Origin: an uncultured Clostridia bacterium
GTDB taxonomy: Bacteria > Bacillota > Clostridia > TANB77 > CAG-508
Length of the DNA: 6,307 bases
Assembly (NCBI GenBank): GCA_944391895.1
Contig: CALXVF010000070.1
Span: forward strand, 1 to 6,307
Direction: 5' to 3'
Shown: piece by piece, positions 1 through 5,727 of the stretch
Layout: every line of letters starts with the position of its first letter
Numbering within the stretch: the first letter of the stretch is position 1
The notes under the pieces: model-generated
Seen by the model: only the letters and a program-made list of their open reading frames with translations
What the model was told of the DNA's origin: nothing
Databases searched by the model: none
Made by a program: the position numbers and the translations under genes

Positions 1-53
1 GTATAGGAAAATTTAAAGTAGTATGTTTTTGTTATCTAATTTTATGCCATATT

Positions 54-167
54 ATTTACTATATAATTGAATATTAATGATTTTGCAGCCACACGCAGCT
101 TGGAGCGAAGCGACAGTAAGTGGCAAAAAATCATTAATATTCAATTAGAAACAATTATAGCGTAAAT
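54..167. repeat. Imperfect outer palindrome enclosing repeat copy 1
   Basis: Around the main palindrome lies a second set of complementary arms. Bases 54-59 (ATTTAC) pair with 162-167 (GTAAAT), and 62-69 (TATAATTG) pair with 152-159 (CAATTATA), separated by a 2x2 mismatch. These arms compete for 64-69 with the inner arm at 142-147, because CAATTA occurs twice, at 142 and 152. The region is AT-rich, so part of this complementarity could be chance. It may mark the true outer edge of the element, or a host site into which it inserted. Confidence 0.4.
64..147 (+). repeat. Palindromic repeat element, copy 1 (structured, GC-rich core)
   Basis: A perfect 21-bp inverted repeat (64-84 with 127-147) encloses a 39-nt core (86-124) that is about 62% GC in very AT-rich surroundings. 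In the core, GCCAC (88-92) pairs with GTGGC (120-124). At the tip, GGAGC (102-106) faces GCGAC (110-114) across a GAA loop, as a helix with two tandem G-A pairs. Between the two helices is an asymmetric internal loop (93-101 and 115-119). The same core recurs at 4410-4448 on the opposite strand. The element lies upstream of the pgeF promoter, so it is not part of that leader unless there is read-through. No poly-T follows on the + strand, which argues against a simple intrinsic terminator. Function is unknown; orientation is assigned from the wobble and G-A pairs. Confidence 0.8.
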
Positions 168-201
168 TAGAAAAACAAATGCTATTTAAATCTAATTTTC
201 G
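161..201. repeat. Inverted repeat upstream of the pgeF promoter
   Basis: Bases 161-171 and 191-201 are complementary at 10 of 11 positions (core AAATTAGA / TCTAATTT), with a 19-nt loop. The same TCTAATTT also occurs at 35-42, so 164-171 could pair either upstream, enclosing repeat copy 1, or downstream. This could be a chance product of AT-rich DNA or a pair of mutually exclusive stems in a read-through transcript. Confidence 0.3.
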
Positions 202-202
202 A

Positions 203-243
203 ATGCATAGTATAACTTATTCTTTGACTTTATGCATAGTATA
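203..243 (+). promoter_or_regulatory. 12-bp direct repeat straddling the pgeF -35 box (possible operator)
   Basis: ATGCATAGTATA occurs exactly at 203-214 and again at 232-243, a 29-bp period. The second copy fills the spacer between the -35 and -10 boxes of the pgeF promoter, and the first lies just upstream of the -35. Each begins with the palindrome ATGCAT. Placement suggests a binding site for a regulator, but no known regulator is recognised; a local duplication is the alternative. Confidence 0.4.
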
Positions 244-252
244 GTATAAAAT
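224..252 (+). promoter_or_regulatory. Sigma-A-type promoter for the pgeF operon
   Basis: The -35 box TTGACT (224-229) and -10 box TAAAAT (247-252) are separated by 17 bp; each matches the consensus at 5 of 6 positions. An overlapping TATAAA at 245-250 has a 15-bp spacer and is less likely. Transcription would start near 259, giving a leader of about 20 nt before the ATG at 280. The ribosome binding site AAGGAGA lies at 267-273. No other good promoter was seen inside the operon, so this probably drives all five genes. Confidence 0.65.
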
Positions 253-279
253 ATATGTGTAAAAATAAGGAGAAAAATT

Positions 280-1071
280 ATGCAAAATACAAAAATAACT
301 GATTACGGTAATATTAAAATTTTAGAATTCAATAAAATGCTAGAATTTGAGGATAAAGTAAAATTAGTAGTAGCATTAAAAACATATAATAATGGATTTT
401 CAAGATTGAAAAATTTAAGTATTAATAATAATAAGTTTGAGAATATAGCCAAAGTATTAAATGTTAAACCAACAGATATTTTACTAGCAAAACAGGAGCA
501 TACGGATAATATAACAATAATAACAGAAAATACCCCATATACATTAGATAATACTGATGGAATTATTACAAATCTAAAAAATACTCCAACAGCTATAACT
601 TTTGCAGATTGTACACCTTTATTCTTTTATGATCCAATCAAAAATGTAATAGCAAATATCCATTCAGGTTGGAAAGGAACAGTGCAGGAAATAGGTGCAA
701 GAGCAGTGGAAAAATTAATAAGTATTTATGACTGTAAACCAGAAAATATACTATGTTTTATAGGACCTTGTATTAGAAAAGATCACTTTTTAGTTAATGA
801 TGATGTAAGAGAAATTTTTGAAGCAAAATTTGAGCATTTTTGCAAAAAGTATGATATAATATCCAAAGCAAATAGGTTTAATGAAAAGGGAGAGCAATAT
901 AAAATAGATGCTGTATTAATAAATAAATTAATATTAAAAGAGCATGGACTATTAGAAAAAAATATTATAGATTCAGAAATCTGCACAGTATGCAATAGTG
1001 ATGACTTTCATTCAAGAAGAGCAGAGGGTATTGACTATGAAGTTAATACAGGAATCATGATGTTAAAATAG
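280..1071 (+). CDS. pgeF: PgeF/YfiH-family enzyme (DUF152, laccase-domain purine nucleoside phosphorylase / peptidoglycan editing factor)
   Basis: A 263-residue protein of the YfiH/YlmD/LACC1 family. The three conserved metal/active-site residues are visible: H74 in QEHTDNI, C111 in FADC and H128 in NIHSGWKG. DGIITN (93-98), GPC (162-164) and a C-terminal CTVC...SRR segment (235-247) are further family hallmarks. Length is typical for the family. Homologues phosphorolyse purine nucleosides and deaminate adenosine, and E. coli YfiH (PgeF) removes L-Ser wrongly added to UDP-MurNAc. The annotation 'laccase' or 'polyphenol oxidase' is an older label. It is a soluble cytoplasmic protein with no signal peptide. 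The start is supported by AAGGAGA seven bases upstream. It is the first gene of the operon, and the adjacent L,D-carboxypeptidase fits a cell-wall link. Family assignment is secure; the in vivo substrate is not shown by sequence. Confidence 0.92.
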   Translation: MQNTKITDYGNIKILEFNKMLEFEDKVKLVVALKTYNNGFSRLKNLSINNNKFENIAKVLNVKPTDILLAKQEHTDNITIITENTPYTLDNTDGIITNLKNTPTAITFADCTPLFFYDPIKNVIANIHSGWKGTVQEIGARAVEKLISIYDCKPENILCFIGPCIRKDHFLVNDDVREIFEAKFEHFCKKYDIISKANRFNEKGEQYKIDAVLINKLILKEHGLLEKNIIDSEICTVCNSDDFHSRRAEGIDYEVNTGIMMLK

Positions 1072-1086
1072 TATTGAGGAGATTAT

Positions 1087-1986
1087 ATGTTAGCAAAGAA
1101 ATTGAAAAAAGGAGATACAATAGGATTAGTATCACCTTCAGAAGAAATCAAAGAAGAAGATTTAAACGATATTAATGAATCAATTAAACTATTAGAAGAT
1201 AGAGGATACAAGGTTATATTTGCAAAAAATGCTCATAAAAACACAACTGGTTATGGTATGACAGCAAAAGAAAAAGCAGAAGACATACATGAGATGTATG
1301 AAAATCCAGAAGTTAAAGCCATCTTATCTGTAAAGGGTGGATATAACTCAAATAGTGTATATGAGTATTTAGACTTAGATTTAATAAAAAGAAATAATAA
1401 AATATTATGTGGATATAGTGATGCAACATCATACATAAATTATATCCAGTCAAAAACAGGTAATAGCTGTTTTATAGGTCCAAACCTTAAATCTTTAAAT
1501 TCATGGGAAACAAATTATTCTTTTGTAGAAATGCTAAATCATTTTGAAAAGGAAAGTAAAGAATTAATTACAAAAGATGATGAAGTAATATGTATAAATA
1601 AAGGAAATGCTAGAGGCAAGCTAATTGGAGGAAATCTTTCCCTTATATCAAGTATGATAGAAGGATTAGATTTTAAAAACAAAATTCTATTCCTAGAAGA
1701 ACTAGCCTTTGAATCTCCTCCTGGTATGGTTAGCAATTACCTATATAAAATGAGACAAAAAGGGATCTTTAATCAAGTTTCAGGTATATGGCTTGGAAAT
1801 TATGAAGGAGAATATTCTTTAGAAAAAATATTATTAGATACAATAGAAGATTTAAAATTAAATATTCCAATTATAAAAACAAATAATTTTGGACATACAG
1901 ATAAAAAAATGACTATACCAATAGGTGTAGAAGCAGAAATTACAGAAGATAGTATAAAAATAGTAGAAGAATATTTAGAGGATTAA
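1087..1986 (+). CDS. S66-family peptidase, L,D-carboxypeptidase (LdcA/MccF-like)
   Basis: A 299-residue serine peptidase of family S66. The N-terminal GDTIGLVSPS (9-18) is the family opening. VKGGYNS (82-88) is the next conserved block. The nucleophile elbow GYSDAT (109-114) carries catalytic S111. FLEEL (202-206) supplies the Glu, most likely E204, and GH (269-270) supplies H270, so the Ser-Glu-His triad is complete. LdcA members cut the terminal D-Ala from murein tetrapeptides during cell-wall recycling; MccF members cleave microcin C-type peptide nucleotides. No signal peptide is seen, so it acts in the cytoplasm. The ribosome site GAGGAGA (1076-1082) is only 4 bases from the ATG. It begins 15 bp after pgeF. 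The recycling role is preferred from length and neighbour; an immunity-type MccF role cannot be excluded. Confidence 0.9.
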   Translation: MLAKKLKKGDTIGLVSPSEEIKEEDLNDINESIKLLEDRGYKVIFAKNAHKNTTGYGMTAKEKAEDIHEMYENPEVKAILSVKGGYNSNSVYEYLDLDLIKRNNKILCGYSDATSYINYIQSKTGNSCFIGPNLKSLNSWETNYSFVEMLNHFEKESKELITKDDEVICINKGNARGKLIGGNLSLISSMIEGLDFKNKILFLEELAFESPPGMVSNYLYKMRQKGIFNQVSGIWLGNYEGEYSLEKILLDTIEDLKLNIPIIKTNNFGHTDKKMTIPIGVEAEITEDSIKIVEEYLED

Positions 1987-1989
1987 GAA

Positions 1990-2556
1990 ATGAAGGATAA
2001 TTGGGAAGAATTAGAAAATAGTATAAAAAGCTGTAAAAAATGCAAGTTATGTACTACAAGAACTAATATTGTATTTGGATGTGGAAATAAAAATGCGGAT
2101 ATAATGATGATAGGAGAAGGCCCTGGAGCAGACGAAGATAGGGAAGGAATACCATTTGTAGGAAAAGCAGGAAAACTTATGAATAATGCTTTTGAAGGGC
2201 TAAAAATAAACAGAGATGAAATATACATAGCAAATATAGTAAAATGCAGACCACCACAAAATAGAGTACCAGAAGAAGATGAAGCAAGAGCATGCTTAGA
2301 TTATTTAAGAAATCAAGTAATATTAGTAAAGCCAAAAATAATAGTTCTATTAGGTAGTACGGCACTAAAAAACATATTAGGAAAAGAATATGGAATAACA
2401 TCTGCTAGAGGAAAATGGATAGAGAAAAAAGGAATATTGTACATGCCAACATGGCATCCAGCAGCATTACTTAGAGATGAAAATAAAAAAATAGAATTTT
2501 GGAAAGACTTAAAATTAGTAATAGAAAAGTATGATGAAATTAAGGAGTTGAAATAA
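1990..2556 (+). CDS. udg: Family 4 uracil-DNA glycosylase with a [4Fe-4S] cluster
   Basis: A 188-residue enzyme that removes uracil from DNA in base-excision repair. Cluster cysteines follow the family 4 layout: C15 and C18 in SCKKCKLC, C86 in KCRPP and C102 in ACLDYL. Motif A is GEGPGADED (42-50), with the water-activating/uracil-contact segment typical of family 4, followed by GIPFVGKAG (53-61). Motif B is HPAALLR (156-162), the DNA-intercalation loop with its catalytic-site His. Length is within the family norm. It starts 3 bp after ldcA's stop and its ribosome site AGAGGA (1977-1982) lies inside the end of ldcA, which suggests translational coupling. Assignment is firm; the closest paralogous family, UdgX, has a distinct extra insertion with KRRIH that is absent here. 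Confidence 0.93.
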   Translation: MKDNWEELENSIKSCKKCKLCTTRTNIVFGCGNKNADIMMIGEGPGADEDREGIPFVGKAGKLMNNAFEGLKINRDEIYIANIVKCRPPQNRVPEEDEARACLDYLRNQVILVKPKIIVLLGSTALKNILGKEYGITSARGKWIEKKGILYMPTWHPAALLRDENKKIEFWKDLKLVIEKYDEIKELK

Positions 2557-2557
2557 A

Positions 2558-3112
2558 ATGGAAAATGAATATTTTAAGGATTTAGACTATACTTTATTAA
2601 ATAAAAAAGTTGCATATGACGGAAAAAGAGTTAAAGTAGAGGAACTAAAATATCTAAATGAAAGACAAGGAAAAGAGGTAAGTAGAGAACATGTAATTGC
2701 AGGTGATGCTGCAATTATTTTACCGATAACAGAAAATAACGAAGTTATAATGATTAAAGAAGCAAGAACAACTATTGGAAAAATAATATTGGGATTACCA
2801 GCTGGAATGCTTGAAAAGGGTGAAACTGCAGAACAAGGAGCTCTTAGAGAATTAGAAGAAGAAACTGGTTATAGAGCAGAATACATAAAAAAATTAAGAG
2901 TTGTATATCCAAGTGTTGGATATTCGACTGAAAAAACTACAATATTTTTAGCAAAAGATTTAGTAAAAACAAGTATGAAATTAGATGACGAAGAAGATAT
3001 TGAGGTTGTAAAAGTACCAATACATAGAGTAAAAGAAATGTTAAAAAATAATGAGCTAATAACATCAGGAGAAACAGTAGCATTATTTCATTATTTTATG
3101 TATGAAGAATAA
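2558..3112 (+). CDS. Nudix hydrolase, ADP-ribose pyrophosphatase-like
   Basis: A 184-residue hydrolase with a perfect Nudix box from G83 to Y105: G-x5-E89-x7-R97-E98-L-x-E101-E102-x-G104-Y105. The glutamates of REXXEE bind the catalytic Mg2+. The LGLPAGML lead-in (78-85) and the YPSVGYSTEKTTIFLA stretch after the box (117-132) are as in the ADP-ribose pyrophosphatase branch (NudF type), which splits ADP-ribose into AMP and ribose 5-phosphate. Substrate is inferred, because Nudix specificity is hard to read from sequence. It starts one base after the udg stop. The ribosome site AAGGAG (2542-2547) lies inside udg, ten bases before the ATG, consistent with tight co-translation. Confidence 0.9.
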   Translation: MENEYFKDLDYTLLNKKVAYDGKRVKVEELKYLNERQGKEVSREHVIAGDAAIILPITENNEVIMIKEARTTIGKIILGLPAGMLEKGETAEQGALRELEEETGYRAEYIKKLRVVYPSVGYSTEKTTIFLAKDLVKTSMKLDDEEDIEVVKVPIHRVKEMLKNNELITSGETVALFHYFMYEE

Positions 3113-3129
3113 AAAGAAAGGATTAAGAA

Positions 3130-4383
3130 ATGAACAACGAAATACAAGAATATACAAAGCAATGTTTAAATTGTAAAGTAAAACCATGTAGCAATAAAGG
3201 ATGTCCACTTCAAAATAATATACCAGAATTTATAAAATTATTAAAAGAAAACAACATAGAAGAAGCATATTATACTTTATTAGAAACAAGTATATTAGGA
3301 AGTATATGTGGAAGAATTTGCCCTCATTATAAACAATGCATGGGAAGCTGTGTTAGAGGAATAAAAGGAGAAAGTGTTAGAATTGGAGAAATAGAAGCAT
3401 ATATTTCAGATTATGGAATAGAACATGACCTAATTAAAAATATAGAAATAAAAGATACTTTAAAAGGTAAAAAAGTGGCAGTTATAGGTGGAGGACCAGC
3501 TGGATTAACATGTAGTTACTTTTTAGCTAAAAATGGAGCTGATGTCACAATATTTGAAAAATACCAAGAGCTGGGAGGTATACTTTCACATGGAATTCCA
3601 GAGTTTAGATTGGACAAGAATATTCTGAAAAAAACAATTGAAAGAATCTTAAGTTTAGGTATTAAAGTAGAATATAACATGGAGCTAGGTAGAAATTTAA
3701 ACATAAAAGATTTAAGTAATAGCTATGATGCTATTTTCTTAGGAATAGGAGCAAATATTTCTACAAAAATGAATATTCCAGGAGAAGAACTACAAGGAGT
3801 ATATAGTGGAAATGAGCTATTAGAGAAAAATAATCATCCAGATTATAAAGGAAAAAAAGTTGCAGTTATAGGTGGCGGAAATGTTGCAATGGATACATCA
3901 AGAACAATTAAAAGACTTGGTGCTGACAAAGTGTATGTAATATATAGAAGAGCAGAAGAACAAATGCCAGCTGAAACAAAAGAAATAGAAGCAGCAAAAG
4001 AAGAAGGAATAGAATTATTATTCAAAAATAATATAACAAAAATCTTAGGAAAAGATAGTGTAGAAAAAATTGAATGTATAAAAACTGAATTAGTACAAAA
4101 AGAGGGAGAAACAAGACTATCACCAGTAAACATAGAAGGAAGCAATTATTTAATTGATATGGACTATGTGGTAATGGCAGTAGGTTCAAAACCAGAAGAT
4201 AAAGTTATAGAAGATTTTGAAAAAAATAAATGGGGATATGTAACTATAGATGAAAATATGAGAACATCAATTCCTAAGGTATATGCTGGAGGGGATATTA
4301 TAGGAGAAAAAGCAACAATTGCTTGGGCAGCAAGATATGGCAGAAATGCAGCATATAGTATTATAGAAGATTTAAATTTATAA
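3130..4383 (+). CDS. GltD-like NAD(P)H-dependent flavin/iron-sulfur oxidoreductase (glutamate synthase small-subunit family)
   Basis: A 417-residue protein of the GltD/NfnB/SudA family. An N-terminal ferredoxin-like domain carries two cysteine groups, C12-C15-C20-C25 and C60-C64-C70-C74, which should hold [4Fe-4S] clusters. An FAD-binding fold follows (VIGGGPAGL, 118-126, then FEK at 142-144), and HGIPEFRL (154-161) is characteristic. A nested NAD(P)H fold has VIGGGNVAMD (246-255) and YRR (272-274). The C-terminal GGDI (387-390) contacts FAD. Family members usually have about 450-490 residues, so this is somewhat short, but all landmarks are present. There is no gltB large subunit in the window; without one it may be a GltD-like dehydrogenase working with another partner rather than true glutamate synthase. 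It is the last gene of the operon, 17 bp after the Nudix gene, with AAAGGA (3117-3122) upstream. Confidence 0.88.
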   Translation: MNNEIQEYTKQCLNCKVKPCSNKGCPLQNNIPEFIKLLKENNIEEAYYTLLETSILGSICGRICPHYKQCMGSCVRGIKGESVRIGEIEAYISDYGIEHDLIKNIEIKDTLKGKKVAVIGGGPAGLTCSYFLAKNGADVTIFEKYQELGGILSHGIPEFRLDKNILKKTIERILSLGIKVEYNMELGRNLNIKDLSNSYDAIFLGIGANISTKMNIPGEELQGVYSGNELLEKNNHPDYKGKKVAVIGGGNVAMDTSRTIKRLGADKVYVIYRRAEEQMPAETKEIEAAKEEGIELLFKNNITKILGKDSVEKIECIKTELVQKEGETRLSPVNIEGSNYLIDMDYVVMAVGSKPEDKVIEDFEKNKWGYVTIDENMRTSIPKVYAGGDIIGEKATIAWAARYGRNAAYSIIEDLNL

Positions 4384-4385
4384 TT

Positions 4386-4471
4386 AAAATGGATATTAAA
4401 AGATTTTTTGCCACTTACTGGAACGAAGTTCCAAACTGCGCGTGACTGAAAAATCTTTAATATCCAATTTT
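4386..4471 (-). repeat. Palindromic repeat element, copy 2, in the convergent gap
   Basis: A long stem pairs 4390-4408 with 4449-4466, with a single bulged A on the left side. Short AAAA/TTTT arms extend it to 4386-4389 and 4468-4471 past one bulged base. The stem encloses a 39-nt core at 4410-4448. Read on the minus strand, the core matches copy 1 at 29 of 39 positions, and six of the ten differences fall in the apical hairpin. The tip here is a full five-base-pair hairpin, GGAAC/GTTCC. T-runs follow on both sides (TTTTT at 4468-4472; four T's on the minus strand from 4389 to 4386), so it may also end transcription of both converging genes. The core is about 54% GC. Confidence 0.8.
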
Positions 4472-4472
4472 T
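4386..4472. terminator. Possible bidirectional terminator function of repeat copy 2
   Basis: The stem-loop lies 2 bp after the GltD-like stop codon and 47 bp beyond the stop of the minus-strand gene, exactly where a shared terminator is expected. Short T-tracts occur downstream on both strands. However, the base of the stem is AT-rich, not GC-rich, and the loop is long and conserved, so it is not a textbook intrinsic terminator. No other hairpin with a T-tract was found in the gap. Confidence 0.4.
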
Positions 4473-4518
4473 AATAGTTAACTTCAAAATGTAAATTATA
4501 AAAGGAATTCTTTATATT

Positions 4519-5613
4519 TTAATGTGTGTTATCTTTTTCATATTCACTTGCGTTTCCAATAAATAAATTCTTTATTGAGTTAAAGAAGATATTTACCTTA
4601 GAACGTTTAACAAGTGCTAATGCTTTATTATTTACTATAGCCTCATATCTTGCATCTAATTCATTCATTTTTTGAATATAATAATCATTAAAGAAAGTAT
4701 ATCCATCAACTGTACCAATTAGATTCTTAAAACTATATAAATATTTTCTATAATCTTCAATTCTTGAAATAGAAAGCAAATTATTAGTTTCTTTATCAAA
4801 GAAAGATGTTATAATCAAATTTTGAGTAGATATAAATACCTTTCTAATTTTTGCTTTATAAGAATTGATTTTATCAGTTGCAGCTTTAAATTTTCTATAA
4901 GATAAATCTTCTGTTTGAATTTTCTCAGAAATTTTAGCTATTTTTTCTTCAAGTAAAACTAATTCATCTAAATTTTGTTGAATTCTAAAAGCTTCATCTT
5001 CTCCACAAGCTGCAATAAATTTATCAAAAAATAATGTATTTGCATAAATAGTGCTATCAAACATAGCAGCAAAATTTGAAACATATCCTATTTGCTTAAC
5101 TAAATTACATACTAAAGGATAATATGATGGACTGTCTGTAGGTAAAGTAATATCATAATATTTAACAACATCAGTCTTTTCACCAGTTAGGTAAGAAGAT
5201 ATTAGTTGAACAGAACCTTCGTTTAAAGCACTACCAAAAGCTTTAAAACCAGAATAAGTACATAAACCTAACTTTTTTAAATTTCCTTTAGCATCCTTAA
5301 CTTCTTGAAGATGGTGGATTGCTTCATGAACAGCCAAATTTTTTATTTTATCAAATGTTAGTCCTTTTCTATAATAAATAGATGAATTCTTGTAAAAGTA
5401 ACAAGCATCAGCTTGTCCAACTGGAAGTTCAGCTATATACATAGGTAATCTTGAGATGCTCATAAAAACAGTATTATAATTAAGTTTTAATTCTGGCATC
5501 TTTGAACAAAGCAACTTTGCAACGAAAGTAGCTATTTCATTTACATTTAATGTACTTATAGGACAAACAACTTTTATTCCATTTTTTTCTAATTCAGAAT
5601 CTATTGTATCCAT
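4519..5613 (-). CDS. Unrecognised protein with gluzincin-like HExxH...NEG motif (putative zinc metallopeptidase)
   Basis: A 364-residue protein not matched to a named family. HEAIHHLQE (96-104) has the HExxH zinc motif (H96, E97, H100), inside a predicted helix preceded by FDKIKNLAV. NEG (131-133), 31 residues after H100, is placed like the Glu third ligand (E132) of small gluzincins, which often read 'LNEG..E/Q'. Thus residues about 45-145 could be a minigluzincin-type domain. The rest (about 200-360) is helix-rich, charged, and possibly coiled-coil at 210-260; it ends in a Lys/Asn-rich tail. No signal peptide or convincing membrane segment is seen, so a cytoplasmic location is likely. The start is supported by AAGGAGA (5621-5627, minus strand) seven bases before the ATG. 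It is a single-gene unit, divergent from leuS. Base composition resembles its neighbours. Peptidase activity is an inference from motifs only. Confidence 0.8.
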   Translation of the reverse strand: MDTIDSELEKNGIKVVCPISTLNVNEIATFVAKLLCSKMPELKLNYNTVFMSISRLPMYIAELPVGQADACYFYKNSSIYYRKGLTFDKIKNLAVHEAIHHLQEVKDAKGNLKKLGLCTYSGFKAFGSALNEGSVQLISSYLTGEKTDVVKYYDITLPTDSPSYYPLVCNLVKQIGYVSNFAAMFDSTIYANTLFFDKFIAACGEDEAFRIQQNLDELVLLEEKIAKISEKIQTEDLSYRKFKAATDKINSYKAKIRKVFISTQNLIITSFFDKETNNLLSISRIEDYRKYLYSFKNLIGTVDGYTFFNDYYIQKMNELDARYEAIVNNKALALVKRSKVNIFFNSIKNLFIGNASEYEKDNTH

Positions 5614-5642
5614 ATATAATTCTCCTTAGTTTAACTAAAACT

Positions 5643-5671
5643 ATTATACAACATAATATGTAAATATATAT
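5643..5671 (-). promoter_or_regulatory. Promoter of the HExxH gene
   Basis: On the minus strand a perfect -10 box TATAAT lies at 5648-5643, about 30 bases before the ATG. At 17 bp spacing the -35 is poor (ATATAT, 5671-5666), which would fit a promoter needing an activator or one weakly expressed. The position overlaps the TGTAA-N7-TTACA palindrome. Confidence 0.5.
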
Positions 5672-5675
5672 TACA
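5659..5675. promoter_or_regulatory. Candidate GlnR/TnrA-like operator (TGTAA-N7-TTACA)
   Basis: TGTAAATATATATTACA fits the Firmicute nitrogen-regulator consensus TGTNA-N7-TNACA, including an AT-only centre. It covers the -35 area of the minus-strand gene's promoter and lies upstream of the leuS promoter. In DNA this AT-rich a match in 6 kb by chance is not rare, so position is the main support. Confidence 0.35.
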
Positions 5676-5689
5676 AAAACATTAAAAAA

Positions 5690-5706
5690 ATATTACATTT
5701 CTGTAA
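5690..5706. promoter_or_regulatory. Second TTACA/TGTAA palindrome in the divergent promoter region
   Basis: TTACA (5693-5697) and TGTAA (5702-5706) form a 5-bp inverted repeat around TTTC. The 8-mer ATATTACA occurs here (5690-5697) and also at 5668-5675, exactly 22 bp away, about two DNA turns. That phasing is suggestive of a multi-site operator but the arms are short. Confidence 0.25.
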
Positions 5707-5727
5707 CATGGAAATTGCTAAAACATA

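Noticed and set aside
1..53. End of an upstream gene entering the window
   Set aside because: All three + frames stop within the first 77 bases and none gives a recognisable tail; too little sequence to call.
86..124. GC-rich core of copy 1 as a tRNA or other classical RNA gene
   Set aside because: At 39 nt it is too short for a tRNA and lacks cloverleaf arms, a T-loop sequence and a CCA end.
64..147. Copy 1 as an integron attC site or retron non-coding RNA
   Set aside because: The attC end motifs (RYYYAAC / GTTRRRY) are absent, and no integrase or reverse transcriptase gene is in the window.
64..147. Copy 1 as an ordinary intrinsic terminator
   Set aside because: No T-run follows the stem on the + strand, and the stem base is AT-rich with a long conserved internal loop.
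3843..4145. A 100-codon minus-strand open frame inside the GltD-like gene
   Set aside because: Shadow of the NAD(P)H-binding domain coding strand; low-complexity Ser/Phe/Ile-rich translation with no family features.
4476..4483. 8-bp palindrome AGTTAACT in the convergent gap
   Set aside because: Such short palindromes are expected by chance in AT-rich DNA, and nothing else marks it.
4164..4487. A 107-codon minus-strand open frame across the end of the GltD-like gene and repeat copy 2
   Set aside because: It is antisense to a well-supported gene, has no clear ribosome site and runs through a palindromic non-coding element.
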